Shown here: piece after piece, positions 23,893 to 31,475 of the stretch | Layout: each line of letters opens with the position of its first letter | How positions within the stretch are numbered: the first letter of the stretch is position 1 | From: a virus | Direction: 5' to 3' (one strand) | Virus record (IMG/VR): IMGVR_UViG_3300027801_000067 | Location: 1 to 36,816 of that record | DNA length: 36,816 nt | Program-made: the position numbers and the translations under genes | The notes under the pieces: generated by a model | What the model saw: the letters and a program-made list of their open reading frames with translations, nothing else | Database searches by the model: none | Told to the model about the DNA's origin: nothing

Positions 23893-25824
23893 CTATACTA
23901 TCTCACATGCTCCCCCTGAGCAAGCAAGCTCCTGTGAAGACACAGTATAATCATCACTTTCATACTCAGAAAGCTTAGTCCAATCAAGAACAGGCATCTT
24001 TTTAAGGAGTGCCTTGTACTCTTTTTGAGTACAGTCCTGATAAGGTGCTTGCTTATAAATGTGGTCAGAATAAGGTAGAAAAGAAACTCCTGAGATTGAA
24101 TCGAAGTTTTTATAGACAAAGGCTCCTACTTCTAACCATTCATCTTCTTTTACTGATATAGTTTGACTAACTTTATGTTCTGTAAATGCTTCGGTGTATA
24201 CTGTATGTAGCACAAGCTGATCGATAGCTCCTAAAGAGTCTCTACATAAAGCATTTTCTGGAGACTTCATTGGAAAAGAAAATACTGTTCCTGTCTCTGG
24301 CTTAACTACATCCTTCTCAAATGGAACTCCTTGTTTAATCATAAACTTTGTTATAGGATCTTTGTTGTCTCCTCTAACTGTACGGACATAATAAGGACTA
24401 TGCCTAGTATGTATTCCCGATGCTGAATTAACTAACTGACTAACTGTGCCACTTGGTTTGATTGCAGTAATAGCAGCTGAAGGATTGATACCAATCTGAT
24501 CTGACATCCATTGATTCTGACCTTTAGCTACAGCTTTAAGAGCTTCTAACTTTTCAAAAAGACTTTCAATATCTCCTAAAGATAGTAAGTTATGTCCATT
24601 GGTAAGTTTGTTATCCATAATACCAGTAAGGGAAACACCAAGTAACCTTTCTTCTTCACAGTTTGTTTTCCACTTATTTGAAACATATCTAAAGTTTGTC
24701 AGCGTTGACTGCCAAGTACCTAGAACAGTTGCTAACCTAATCTTTCTCTGTATATCTTCCCAAGTATCCTCACTCCTTACAACTGCTTCAGTAAGGTTAC
24801 AGAACTCTCTAGGTCTAAGGATAATTTCAGAACAAGGATTGGTTCCAAAGTCATCCTGAAGTTCCCTACGTTTACCTAGTTTTTCTGTATGTTTCTTAGC
24901 ATTTGCAGAAGAGAAGATACCACGCTCACCACTCTTAGACATATACAAACTTCTCCACTCTTTTAGGAAAGTTCCGATGTCTGGTTTGGTGTGATAGTTT
25001 GCAGAGTTATTAGCTAAGTACCTCTGAGCATTCTCATAACCAAACTCACCAGATTTACAGGTTCGTAGTTCATCATCACCTAGATCTGAAAGAGATAACA
25101 ATGCACTCCTTCTTACTCCTCCAACTACTATACACTCTGCAACTTTACAGACTATATCATGACATTCTAGAGGACGAAGTTTTCGACCACAAGAACCTTG
25201 AAACTTTTCTATTGTAAAATTAAACAAAGCTTCCAAAGGTTCAGGTCCTGATGCTCTTCCTCCAAAGGTTTTAAGTACTACTCCTGCAGCTCTAACTGCT
25301 GACATATCCCAACTAGGAATTAGACCAGTACAGAGAAGAGAAATCAGTTCCCTATAAGCTTTAGCCCATCCAAGTTTAGAGTCTCTAACTTTTATGATTG
25401 TATCAGTAGGATATAATATATCAGGAATAGAAGGTAACTGCAGAGTATGCTTAGATTCTACAGAGAAACCTACTCCTGTTCCATTCATGAGGACATATAA
25501 AATCTCATCAAAAGCTTTCATAGAATCTATAGGAGTATAAGCACAGTTATAACCAGCTATATTTTCTTTCTTTAGGGCAGGTCCTGCGGTCATTAAGCAT
25601 CTCATTGAGGGCATAATTTGTAAGGAAAGTACCGCTTCTTCCAGTTCCATCCTAAGCTTCTTAGGAATTTCGTAAGAAAAATTTTCCTGTAAATGTTCCT
25701 CAAAGAATTTAAAGTATCTAGCAACTGTTTCTTCCCATGTTTCTCTTCTTCCTTTTTCAGGAACCCATCTGGAATAACGACTCAGATGTATATACTCTTG
25801 ATACTGGCTTGGTAATTTATTCAT
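23893..25824 (-). CDS. nrdJ: Class II (adenosylcobalamin-dependent) ribonucleotide reductase
   Basis: A 643-residue monomeric class II reductase of the Lactobacillus leichmannii RTPR type (739 residues), which converts ribonucleotides to deoxyribonucleotides using vitamin B12 coenzyme. The N-terminal LSRYSRWVPEKGRRETWEE is typical. C94 (GYNCAYTP) and C342 (FCNLTE) are the expected redox pair, and C331 in NPCSE with E333 is the thiyl-radical site. ITAIKPSGTVSQLVNSASGI is the phosphate-binding region. The C-terminal CSGGAC (C635, C640) is the swinging-tail thiol pair that re-reduces the active site. The protein is about 100 residues shorter than RTPR but all catalytic residues are present. The start is chosen by AGAGG upstream, and the ATG overlaps the preceding stop by 8 bases (ATGAATAA). 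It supplies dNTPs for phage replication and requires host-provided cobalamin. Confidence 0.95.
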   Translation of the reverse strand: MNKLPSQYQEYIHLSRYSRWVPEKGRRETWEETVARYFKFFEEHLQENFSYEIPKKLRMELEEAVLSLQIMPSMRCLMTAGPALKKENIAGYNCAYTPIDSMKAFDEILYVLMNGTGVGFSVESKHTLQLPSIPDILYPTDTIIKVRDSKLGWAKAYRELISLLCTGLIPSWDMSAVRAAGVVLKTFGGRASGPEPLEALFNFTIEKFQGSCGRKLRPLECHDIVCKVAECIVVGGVRRSALLSLSDLGDDELRTCKSGEFGYENAQRYLANNSANYHTKPDIGTFLKEWRSLYMSKSGERGIFSSANAKKHTEKLGKRRELQDDFGTNPCSEIILRPREFCNLTEAVVRSEDTWEDIQRKIRLATVLGTWQSTLTNFRYVSNKWKTNCEEERLLGVSLTGIMDNKLTNGHNLLSLGDIESLFEKLEALKAVAKGQNQWMSDQIGINPSAAITAIKPSGTVSQLVNSASGIHTRHSPYYVRTVRGDNKDPITKFMIKQGVPFEKDVVKPETGTVFSFPMKSPENALCRDSLGAIDQLVLHTVYTEAFTEHKVSQTISVKEDEWLEVGAFVYKNFDSISGVSFLPYSDHIYKQAPYQDCTQKEYKALLKKMPVLDWTKLSEYESDDYTVSSQELACSGGACEIV

Positions 25825-26383
25825 TTTTCATCCTCTCTTTTTCAATTAGTTTTTCTAAATAAGTTTGAGCTTTTAACAAGTCGTTAAGTCCACCTTTGAA
25901 TTGATAACGAGATACATACTTGATGATGTTTCCTTCTATAAAATCTAACTCGTTAGCTGTAATATAATCAAGAGGCGTTATACCTAATCCTTGATAGTGC
26001 TTTGGTTTAGTTATCTGTTCTTCTTTAGTTTGAAGATCAGCTACATCCTTTAATCCTGGAGGTAATGTACTTTTAGGATCATTCCTAAATGCATAACCTA
26101 ATGGATCTCTGGTCATTTCTTTTACATGTGTATCTACCTGATCACCTATAGATACATAGGATTGAGTCTGTGCATCCCATTGTTGAACAGGCTTGACAAC
26201 ATCTACTAGAGATTGAACCCTTGGAGAGTTTCGCAGAATATTTTTAATATTATTCTGATCATCTCTTCCAAACCCTTCGTTAGCTAAGGGATGCTTTAAA
26301 CTAGAGTCAACGTAGTCTCTCCATTGTTTATTTTGTTTCTGAGATTTCTTTCTTTCTATCTCATCTAGATCATAATTACTCAT
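25817..26383 (-). CDS. DUF3310 protein, T7 gp1.7 nucleotide-kinase-like C-terminus
   Basis: A 188-residue protein. I place the start at the ATG at 26383 (MSNYDLDEIERKK), because GGAGG lies 5 bases before it. The upstream in-frame ATG at 26395 overlaps that GGAGG itself. The C-terminal 65 residues match DUF3310: KPKHYQGLGITPLDYI, ELDFIEGNIIKYVSRYQFKG, then GLNDLLKAQTYLEKLI. This domain occurs in T7 gp1.7, which acts as a nucleotide kinase on dGMP and dTMP. The N-terminal 120 residues are polar and not recognised. The position directly before the reductase supports a nucleotide-metabolism role, but the catalytic activity is inferred from T7. Confidence 0.85.
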   Translation of the reverse strand: MSNYDLDEIERKKSQKQNKQWRDYVDSSLKHPLANEGFGRDDQNNIKNILRNSPRVQSLVDVVKPVQQWDAQTQSYVSIGDQVDTHVKEMTRDPLGYAFRNDPKSTLPPGLKDVADLQTKEEQITKPKHYQGLGITPLDYITANELDFIEGNIIKYVSRYQFKGGLNDLLKAQTYLEKLIEKERMKNE

Positions 26384-26552
26384 CGAAACCTCCATTATAA
26401 TCTCTCATGAAAGTATCAAAATCATCTGCCAAATCATCAGGATCAGGCTCATTTTCTATGTCCCATTTTAAATGTGCTTCTAAAACTTTTCCGGTTAGAG
26501 TAACCATTTTTCCCCACTTTCTTTCGTAAGCTCCTCCATCATAGTTAGACAT
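26376..26552 (-). CDS. Hypothetical 58-residue acidic protein
   Basis: A longer frame opens at 26627, but GGAG 5 bases before the ATG at 26552 marks the likely start, giving MSNYDGGAYERKWGKMVTLT. The protein ends with a strongly acidic segment (DIENEPDPDDLADDFDTFMR). It overlaps the exonuclease gene by 8 bases (ATGTCTAA) and the next gene by 8 bases (ATGAGTAA). Its first residues (MSNYD..-YERK) resemble those of the next gene product (MSNYDLDEIERKK). Function is unknown. Confidence 0.7.
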   Translation of the reverse strand: MSNYDGGAYERKWGKMVTLTGKVLEAHLKWDIENEPDPDDLADDFDTFMRDYNGGFDE

Positions 26553-27303
26553 GTGGACTCCATAGTTTAACTTCTTCGGTTTGCTTATTGTACTCACACT
26601 TCCTGAGTATCCTTGCCATACGAGCATTCAAGATAGCATCTTTTTCTTTTAGTCCTGCTTTCTCATACCTAGTTACTACAGTTTTCCAGAGGTCTTCTCC
26701 TTTTGTAGTAGCAGATCTTAATAACTTTTCTGCTGTTACTTTACCTACACTAGGACAACCCTTATAGTTATCAACTGTATCTCCTGTTAAAGTTTGAGCA
26801 AAGAAATTAAAGTCAGCTTCTTTTTCCGATAAAGTATATAACTCCTTAGTCTTTAGATTCCAATGTAATCCTGGAATAGTTAGGAGATCTTTATCTTCAC
26901 TTACAATGACATAATCATTTGTTAAACTATCAGTAGTACCAATGATTCCTATTACATCATCAGCTTCTAAGTTTGTAATTTGTTTGAAGGTATATTTATC
27001 CTTACAGTATTCTAATGCTCCTGTAAAACATAAAGGTTTTCTTCCTCCTCTTCGGTTAGCTTTATACTCAGGATTAATTTCTTTCCGATAGTTCTTTTTG
27101 TCAGAGAAACAAAGGATACTTCTATCAGCTTTCATCTCTTCAACTATTAGACTAACTTGATCGTCAATTATAATCTTTACTTTCTGAAGATCAGACCATA
27201 ATATCCATTGATCGTTACCCCAATTCACTTCTTCTTCTGCTACTCTACACGCTTTATAAAGTATGATGTCTGCATCTATTACTGCTACTCTTTCTTTTTT
27301 CAT
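26545..27303 (-). CDS. 5'-3' exonuclease, T7 gp6 homologue
   Basis: A 252-residue member of the PIN/FEN 5' nuclease superfamily, like T7 gp6, which removes RNA primers and degrades host DNA. Metal-binding acidic residues are visible: D10 and D12 (VIDADIILY), E113/D115/D116 (NLEADDVIGI), D137/D139 (SEDKDLL), and D175/D178 in GDTVDNYKGCPSVGKVTAEK, which leads into the helix-hairpin-helix DNA-binding motif. NPEYKANRRGGRKP is the conserved arch/substrate region. AGAGGAAAT precedes the ATG. It lies downstream of the polymerase and the PD-(D/E)XK nuclease, the usual T7 order apart from the inserted nuclease. Confidence 0.94.
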   Translation of the reverse strand: MKKERVAVIDADIILYKACRVAEEEVNWGNDQWILWSDLQKVKIIIDDQVSLIVEEMKADRSILCFSDKKNYRKEINPEYKANRRGGRKPLCFTGALEYCKDKYTFKQITNLEADDVIGIIGTTDSLTNDYVIVSEDKDLLTIPGLHWNLKTKELYTLSEKEADFNFFAQTLTGDTVDNYKGCPSVGKVTAEKLLRSATTKGEDLWKTVVTRYEKAGLKEKDAILNARMARILRKCEYNKQTEEVKLWSPHV

Positions 27304-27311
27304 ATTTCCTC

Positions 27312-27857
27312 TTATAGTTGTGGTGGATTATTAAAAGTTTCAGGATCAGTTAGATCGTAAGAATAATTTTCATAATCTTTAATTATTACAGTCTTACTAT
27401 ACTTTATTGCAGAGTAAGGAATAATGTATATTTTTAGAAACTTTACTATAAATAAAAATTCAAAATCATTTTCACCATAAGAAAACATTTCTCTATTACT
27501 ATTAATACCTTTTGAGTTATGTCTTCTTCGTTTTAAATAAATAGAATCTTTTTTTTCTGTTGCTTTAACTTGAATTGGAATCCATTTATTATCGTGGTGA
27601 ATTACAAAATCACAGCTACTACTAGGATTACATGGCTCAAAGATATCATACTCCCATCTATGTAGTAGGTAACGCACAAGATCTTCTCCTGCTAACCCTA
27701 TAGTTTGATTAGTTCTTCCTACTTTGGATAGTGGATTAATGGGTTTCTGCCCAAGTTGTTCCGATTGAGTACTCTCCTGAGAGTGGTATTCTGAGTCCCA
27801 ATCCAATCCCTGTAGTGGTAATTGCCTCGACACATAGTCTACCGATTTCTTCTGCAT
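27312..27857 (-). CDS. PD-(D/E)XK nuclease overlapping DNA polymerase gene
   Basis: A 181-residue protein. Its core from residue 52 (TIGLAGEDLVRYLLHRWEYD, SSSCDFVIHHDNKWIPIQVK) shows the PD-(D/E)XK pattern: E58, D83, and Q96-V-K98, where Q replaces the usual E/D of ExK. Then come the strand FLFIVKF and KIYIIP. This layout fits the Pfam PD-(D/E)XK endonuclease group that includes intron-type homing enzymes such as I-Ssp6803I. The ATG at 27857 has AAGGAGAAC directly upstream, so the first 41 codons overlap the 3' end of the DNA polymerase gene by 122 bases in a different frame. No alternative ATG precedes the nuclease core. It may be a free-standing homing endonuclease, or a repair/recombination or host-DNA nuclease. 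T7 has no equivalent here. Confidence 0.82.
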   Translation of the reverse strand: MQKKSVDYVSRQLPLQGLDWDSEYHSQESTQSEQLGQKPINPLSKVGRTNQTIGLAGEDLVRYLLHRWEYDIFEPCNPSSSCDFVIHHDNKWIPIQVKATEKKDSIYLKRRRHNSKGINSNREMFSYGENDFEFLFIVKFLKIYIIPYSAIKYSKTVIIKDYENYSYDLTDPETFNNPPQL

Positions 27858-29469
27858 AGTTCTCCTTTACTGTTAGTTGTACTTCATCATGAACAAACGC
27901 AACCTGAGAATAATCTTCACCACGTTTGAACCCTTTTTGATCAAGTAGTGAATGCATTTCCACTACCCATTGCTTACAAATAATAGCTCCTGCAGATTGT
28001 AGGAGTGTATTCAGAGCTGCATGTTTAGATCTAACTGGTACTCGTCTTCCGTCTAATCCTATGATAGATCCTTGTGCTTCAGCTTTCTTTTGTACCTTAG
28101 TCCTGAGTTGTTTAAGGGCTGGAAGTTGAGAGAGAAATTTCTTCTTTAATATCTTTCCTTCTTTCTGTCCCTTACCAACAATTTCCCCAATCTTTTGATC
28201 TCCTGCACCATACAGAAAACCATAAATGAAGGTCTTCGCTTGATCCCTCGTAGCCAAACCAGCTGCCTCTTGGTTGACAGTATGTATATCCTCCTCCAAC
28301 AATTTCTTACCATATATACCATCATCATAGTGCGCCAAATAATGAGATAAACACCGCAACTCAAGCCCAGAGACATCAATCCCCAATAGTTTCTGTCCTC
28401 TATTCGGAACAAATAAAGACCTGCAGTCTTTCCCATAGGGTGCATTTGTATTTGGAACCTGAGCGAGGTTCGGATTTGAGTGAGATGCCCTAGAAGTCGA
28501 TGCTCCCATCGTGTTGACTCTGCCATGTAACCTCCCATGTTTCACTAGTTTTAGCCATGCTTGATCCCCTTCAGCAAGTTGACCAATGCGTTTATTTAAC
28601 ATCAAGTATTCAGACATTAGCTTTGCTTCTGGATACTCTAACTTTTTGAGAATACTCTCATCAACTTTAGCTTCACCTGATGGAGTGAAGTCTCTCGGTT
28701 TCCAACCTCTAAGTTCCTTGAGTCGTTTTGCAATGTGTTGTCTTGAGTTAGGATTGAATTCAATAATCTTAACCTTAGAATAGAGTTCATTCCTCCGTAG
28801 TCCCTCGTTAATAAGCCACGAGCCAAATACATTTCGGAGTTTCTCTCCGAGTTCTTCTCTTCTTGCTGCCAGCTTATGATATAATTCAACAGCTTTTTCT
28901 TCATTAAATGCAAATCCATTTTTCTCCTGTTGGTTACAAATTTCAGCTATGTTATGTTCCAATCGTATACTATTTTCACTTGGTAAATGGAGCCTTAAAT
29001 TTTTCCATAAAATATGCGTTAGTTCCACATCATTAATACAGTAATCAACCATCTCCTGAGAAAACTCTTTGAAATCAGAATTTTTACCAAAGGTTCCCTT
29101 GTTATGATTCAGTCTGTATCCCCATGCTGCTAAAGAATGTGATCCCCAAAACTTAGGTTCCAATATTTTAACTGCAGAATCTTCACTCCTCAGATCTGAA
29201 TGAATTAATCGAGACAAAATAAGAGTATCTGTAACCTGTTCTACAGGAATCACAAGACCATATAGTCTCCTCAGAACTTCCAAGTCAAATCCTAAGACAT
29301 TATGACCTACTATATGATTAGCTTTTAGTACAACTAAAGCTTTCTCAATCTGTTCTTTTGAAATAGCAACTTCTACTCCAAAATGTTGACTCTTCATTAC
29401 TATACAATGAACCTTAGTGACTGTATCTAAGAGTCCATCGGTTTCTATGTCTAGTATTATATTCTCCAT
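27736..29469 (-). CDS. Family A DNA polymerase, T7 gp5 homologue lacking thioredoxin-binding insert
   Basis: A 577-residue replicative polymerase with an active-site-intact 3'-5' exonuclease: D7/E9 (LDIETDG), D62 (HNVLGFDLE), Y143/D147 (DYCINDVE). Polymerase motifs follow: A at D365 (GIDVSGLELR), B at K412/Y416/Y420 (RDQAKTFIYGFLYGAG) and C at H527-D528-E529 (AFVHDEVQL). The C-terminus GTTWAETH matches the T7 end (PNWAICH). T7 gp5 has 704 residues. The stretch between SWLINEG (217-223) and EFNPNSRQHI (237-246) is about 13 residues, whereas T7 has about 75 there, its thioredoxin-binding domain. The ATG overlaps the helicase stop by one base, with GGAGGATTTCTA upstream. The last 122 bases are shared with the nuclease gene. 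Confidence 0.96.
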   Translation of the reverse strand: MENIILDIETDGLLDTVTKVHCIVMKSQHFGVEVAISKEQIEKALVVLKANHIVGHNVLGFDLEVLRRLYGLVIPVEQVTDTLILSRLIHSDLRSEDSAVKILEPKFWGSHSLAAWGYRLNHNKGTFGKNSDFKEFSQEMVDYCINDVELTHILWKNLRLHLPSENSIRLEHNIAEICNQQEKNGFAFNEEKAVELYHKLAARREELGEKLRNVFGSWLINEGLRRNELYSKVKIIEFNPNSRQHIAKRLKELRGWKPRDFTPSGEAKVDESILKKLEYPEAKLMSEYLMLNKRIGQLAEGDQAWLKLVKHGRLHGRVNTMGASTSRASHSNPNLAQVPNTNAPYGKDCRSLFVPNRGQKLLGIDVSGLELRCLSHYLAHYDDGIYGKKLLEEDIHTVNQEAAGLATRDQAKTFIYGFLYGAGDQKIGEIVGKGQKEGKILKKKFLSQLPALKQLRTKVQKKAEAQGSIIGLDGRRVPVRSKHAALNTLLQSAGAIICKQWVVEMHSLLDQKGFKRGEDYSQVAFVHDEVQLTVKENYAEEIGRLCVEAITTTGIGLGLRIPLSGEYSIGTTWAETH

Positions 29470-31097
29470 TAGAAATCCTCCTTATTCTCCTTTTCAAATC
29501 CATAAGATTTAGCTTCATCAGGTGATGCAGTAACTACCATTCTTCCAGTTTCTTTAGAATAATGTAGAGTATCTGCAACTCCAGTTTCTCCTGTCCATCG
29601 GTTTTTCAGAACTCTGATAGTTGTAAGATCTGGATTTTCTTCGTCTTGCTGGTTTCTCTCACATCCAATTACTATGTCAGAGAGTTGAGCGATCCCATGA
29701 GAACCTCTTAACTGGTTCAAGGTAGTCCTGACTCCTTCTTCATGACCTTTATCTCCTGCAGGTCTTCGTAAGTGAGATACGAGAATCAGAGAGCATTGAA
29801 CTTCTTCCACTAAAGAACGTAGTTTAGTCATTACAAAGTCTAACATACGCCTTTCATCTCCACCTTCTAATCCTGAGAGAACTATGGTCAAGTGATCTAA
29901 GATAATGTGACTACAACCTACTCCTTTTACAAGATATCGTATCTTATTGAACAGATGGTTTATCTCCATACTTCCCCAATGATCATAAAGAAACAAATTT
30001 CCTGTACCTAGTACATTATCAAATGCATTCTTTAATTCTTCTGGAGTATGCTCTACACTCTGGAGATGAATAGGTTTATTTAGGTGAAGTCCCATAAATC
30101 CAAGTGCAGTCCTCTTAGTGTTCTCCTCAAGTGCAAGGTATCCAACTTTCTGATCTAAAAGCATTAAGGAATAAGCTATTTCTCTGCAGACCTGACTCTT
30201 ACCTACTCCTGAACCTGCTGTGATCGTAACTATCTCACCTTTACGGATACCCTGAGTCATGTTATTCAATCCATTAAAAGGGTATGGCATCGAGTCTGTT
30301 TCTACTGTAGTACTCACCAGATCCCATAGGTCTTTTGCATCTATGATACCATCAGGTCTATAACTCTTAGCGTTCCAGATCTGATTGATAATTTCTGCAC
30401 CTCTTCCTGCTTGGATCATTTCATTTGGATCTTTCAAAGGCAGAGTAGCAATCTTGACTTTTCCTGGAGAAAACAACTGAACGCAATCATCCACAGCTTT
30501 TTGACCTGCATCATCCTGATCGAACATCAATATAACGGACTCAAAATTTTCTAGGTATTCTAAGTCGTTCTGAAGAGCTTTCCTTGCTCCTGCAGCTCCA
30601 GTTGGGATGGATACTACAGGCCACTTGTTTCCTTGTGCCTGTGAGACTGAGAGAGCATCCAGTTCACCTTCACAAATGGTGATCATCTTCCCTTTTTCCC
30701 AAAGATGTTTTCCGTAGAGTCCTGCTTCCTTAGTATCTCCAATGAATAGAAATTCTTTGTTAGGAAACCTGAGTTTCTGAGCTACTACATGTCCATCCTT
30801 TTTGTAATTGGCAATCTGGACTTTTTTACCTTTGAATTCGCCAACTTGGTATGACCACTTACTTACAGTAGCTTTAGTTAAGCCACGCTTGTTGAGTGGT
30901 TCTGATTCTCCTTTAATGAAATCCATACTATATTTCTCCTCTTGTTTAATGTTCTCCTTAATATCTCCTTGTTGTCTATATCCACAACTAGGAGTAAAGC
31001 ACCAACCATGACCATCGTCATAGATAGCTAGGTTATCTGCTGAACCGCATCTAGGACAAGGTGCATGGGTTACACATACTGATTCTTGTTCTCCCAT
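29469..31097 (-). CDS. Primase-helicase, T7 gp4 homologue
   Basis: A 542-residue bifunctional protein. Its zinc-binding domain is C14-x2-C17...C33-x4-C38 (CPRCGS, WCFTPSC), which recognises primer sites. The TOPRIM primase core has E143-G-E145 (CEGELDAL) and D193-x-D195 (MFDQDDAGQ). The RecA-like helicase domain has Walker A GSGVGKS (about 295-301), catalytic E324/E325 (LALEEN), Walker B (HIILDH, D401), motif H3/H4 elements (LILVSHLRRP, QLRGSHGIAQLSD) and the arginine finger region (LKNRWTGETG). The C-terminus is acidic (EKENKEDF), as in T7 gp4, where the tail contacts the polymerase. AGAGGATT precedes the ATG. A second, strong start at Met58 probably yields a helicase-only form. Confidence 0.96.
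   Translation of the reverse strand: MGEQESVCVTHAPCPRCGSADNLAIYDDGHGWCFTPSCGYRQQGDIKENIKQEEKYSMDFIKGESEPLNKRGLTKATVSKWSYQVGEFKGKKVQIANYKKDGHVVAQKLRFPNKEFLFIGDTKEAGLYGKHLWEKGKMITICEGELDALSVSQAQGNKWPVVSIPTGAAGARKALQNDLEYLENFESVILMFDQDDAGQKAVDDCVQLFSPGKVKIATLPLKDPNEMIQAGRGAEIINQIWNAKSYRPDGIIDAKDLWDLVSTTVETDSMPYPFNGLNNMTQGIRKGEIVTITAGSGVGKSQVCREIAYSLMLLDQKVGYLALEENTKRTALGFMGLHLNKPIHLQSVEHTPEELKNAFDNVLGTGNLFLYDHWGSMEINHLFNKIRYLVKGVGCSHIILDHLTIVLSGLEGGDERRMLDFVMTKLRSLVEEVQCSLILVSHLRRPAGDKGHEEGVRTTLNQLRGSHGIAQLSDIVIGCERNQQDEENPDLTTIRVLKNRWTGETGVADTLHYSKETGRMVVTASPDEAKSYGFEKENKEDF
30924..30941 (-). promoter_or_regulatory. Internal ribosome binding site and start for helicase-only form (4B-like)
   Basis: Inside the primase-helicase gene GAGGAG (30941-30936) lies 9 bases before the in-frame ATG of Met58 (30926-30924). 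Translation from here would give a 485-residue product without the zinc domain. T7 gene 4 makes exactly such a pair: 4A, and 4B started at Met64. The position after the zinc domain and the strong Shine-Dalgarno support the same arrangement. Confidence 0.7.
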
Positions 31098-31103
31098 AAT
31101 CCT

Positions 31104-31475
31104 CTATTTCTCATGTATCCATGAATTAGGTATTATTGATTCGGCATATAAGAAATTGTACTTTATACACCATTCCTCACAGGTGAATCTTCCTCCTTGA
31201 ACTTTACTTCTTAGTCTTTGGAATACAAATCTAATATCTAGTTCAGGATGTTGAGCTTTGATGAGTTTATGCTTTCGCTGGTCATCAGCTTTAAACCATC
31301 CCTTGACTTCAATTAGGATTCCGTTAGGAAGCAGAAAATCAGGTTGATACTTCTTTGGGACTGAATACCCTATACGGCTCAGTTTTGGTTCAAAAGTAAA
31401 CCTAACTCTCTGCTTTTCTAGTTGGTCTGCAACTAGTCCTTCTAAATCAGATCTATAACGATTAAAAATCGTCAT
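31104..31475 (-). CDS. Endonuclease I (Holliday-junction resolvase), T7 gp3 homologue
   Basis: A 123-residue protein that aligns along most of its length with T7 gp3 (149 residues), which cuts branched DNA and degrades host DNA. Shared blocks: YRSDLEGLVADQLE, QPDFLLPNGILIEVKGWF, DDQRKHKLIKAQHPELDIRF, IIPNSWI. The expected catalytic residues are present: E12, D46, E56 and K58 (T7 E20, D55, E65, K67). The start overlaps the upstream SSB gene by 14 bases, with only a weak GGA ahead of it, so coupled translation is likely. Confidence 0.96.
   Translation of the reverse strand: MTIFNRYRSDLEGLVADQLEKQRVRFTFEPKLSRIGYSVPKKYQPDFLLPNGILIEVKGWFKADDQRKHKLIKAQHPELDIRFVFQRLRSKVQGGRFTCEEWCIKYNFLYAESIIPNSWIHEK

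Noticed and set aside
24770-24800. CTCTCTAGGTCTAAGG in plus orientation inside the reductase gene, resembling the promoter
   Set aside because: Antisense orientation and incomplete match; best explained as coding sequence.
26376-26627. Longer 83-residue version of the 58-residue gene
   Set aside because: The extra 25 residues would overlap the exonuclease 3' end by 83 bases. A GGAG is ideally placed for the internal ATG at 26552 instead.
28146-28538. 130-residue frame overlapping the DNA polymerase palm
   Set aside because: It lies fully within the conserved polymerase motifs A and B, and the translation has no coherent motif or ribosome site, so it is a shadow frame.
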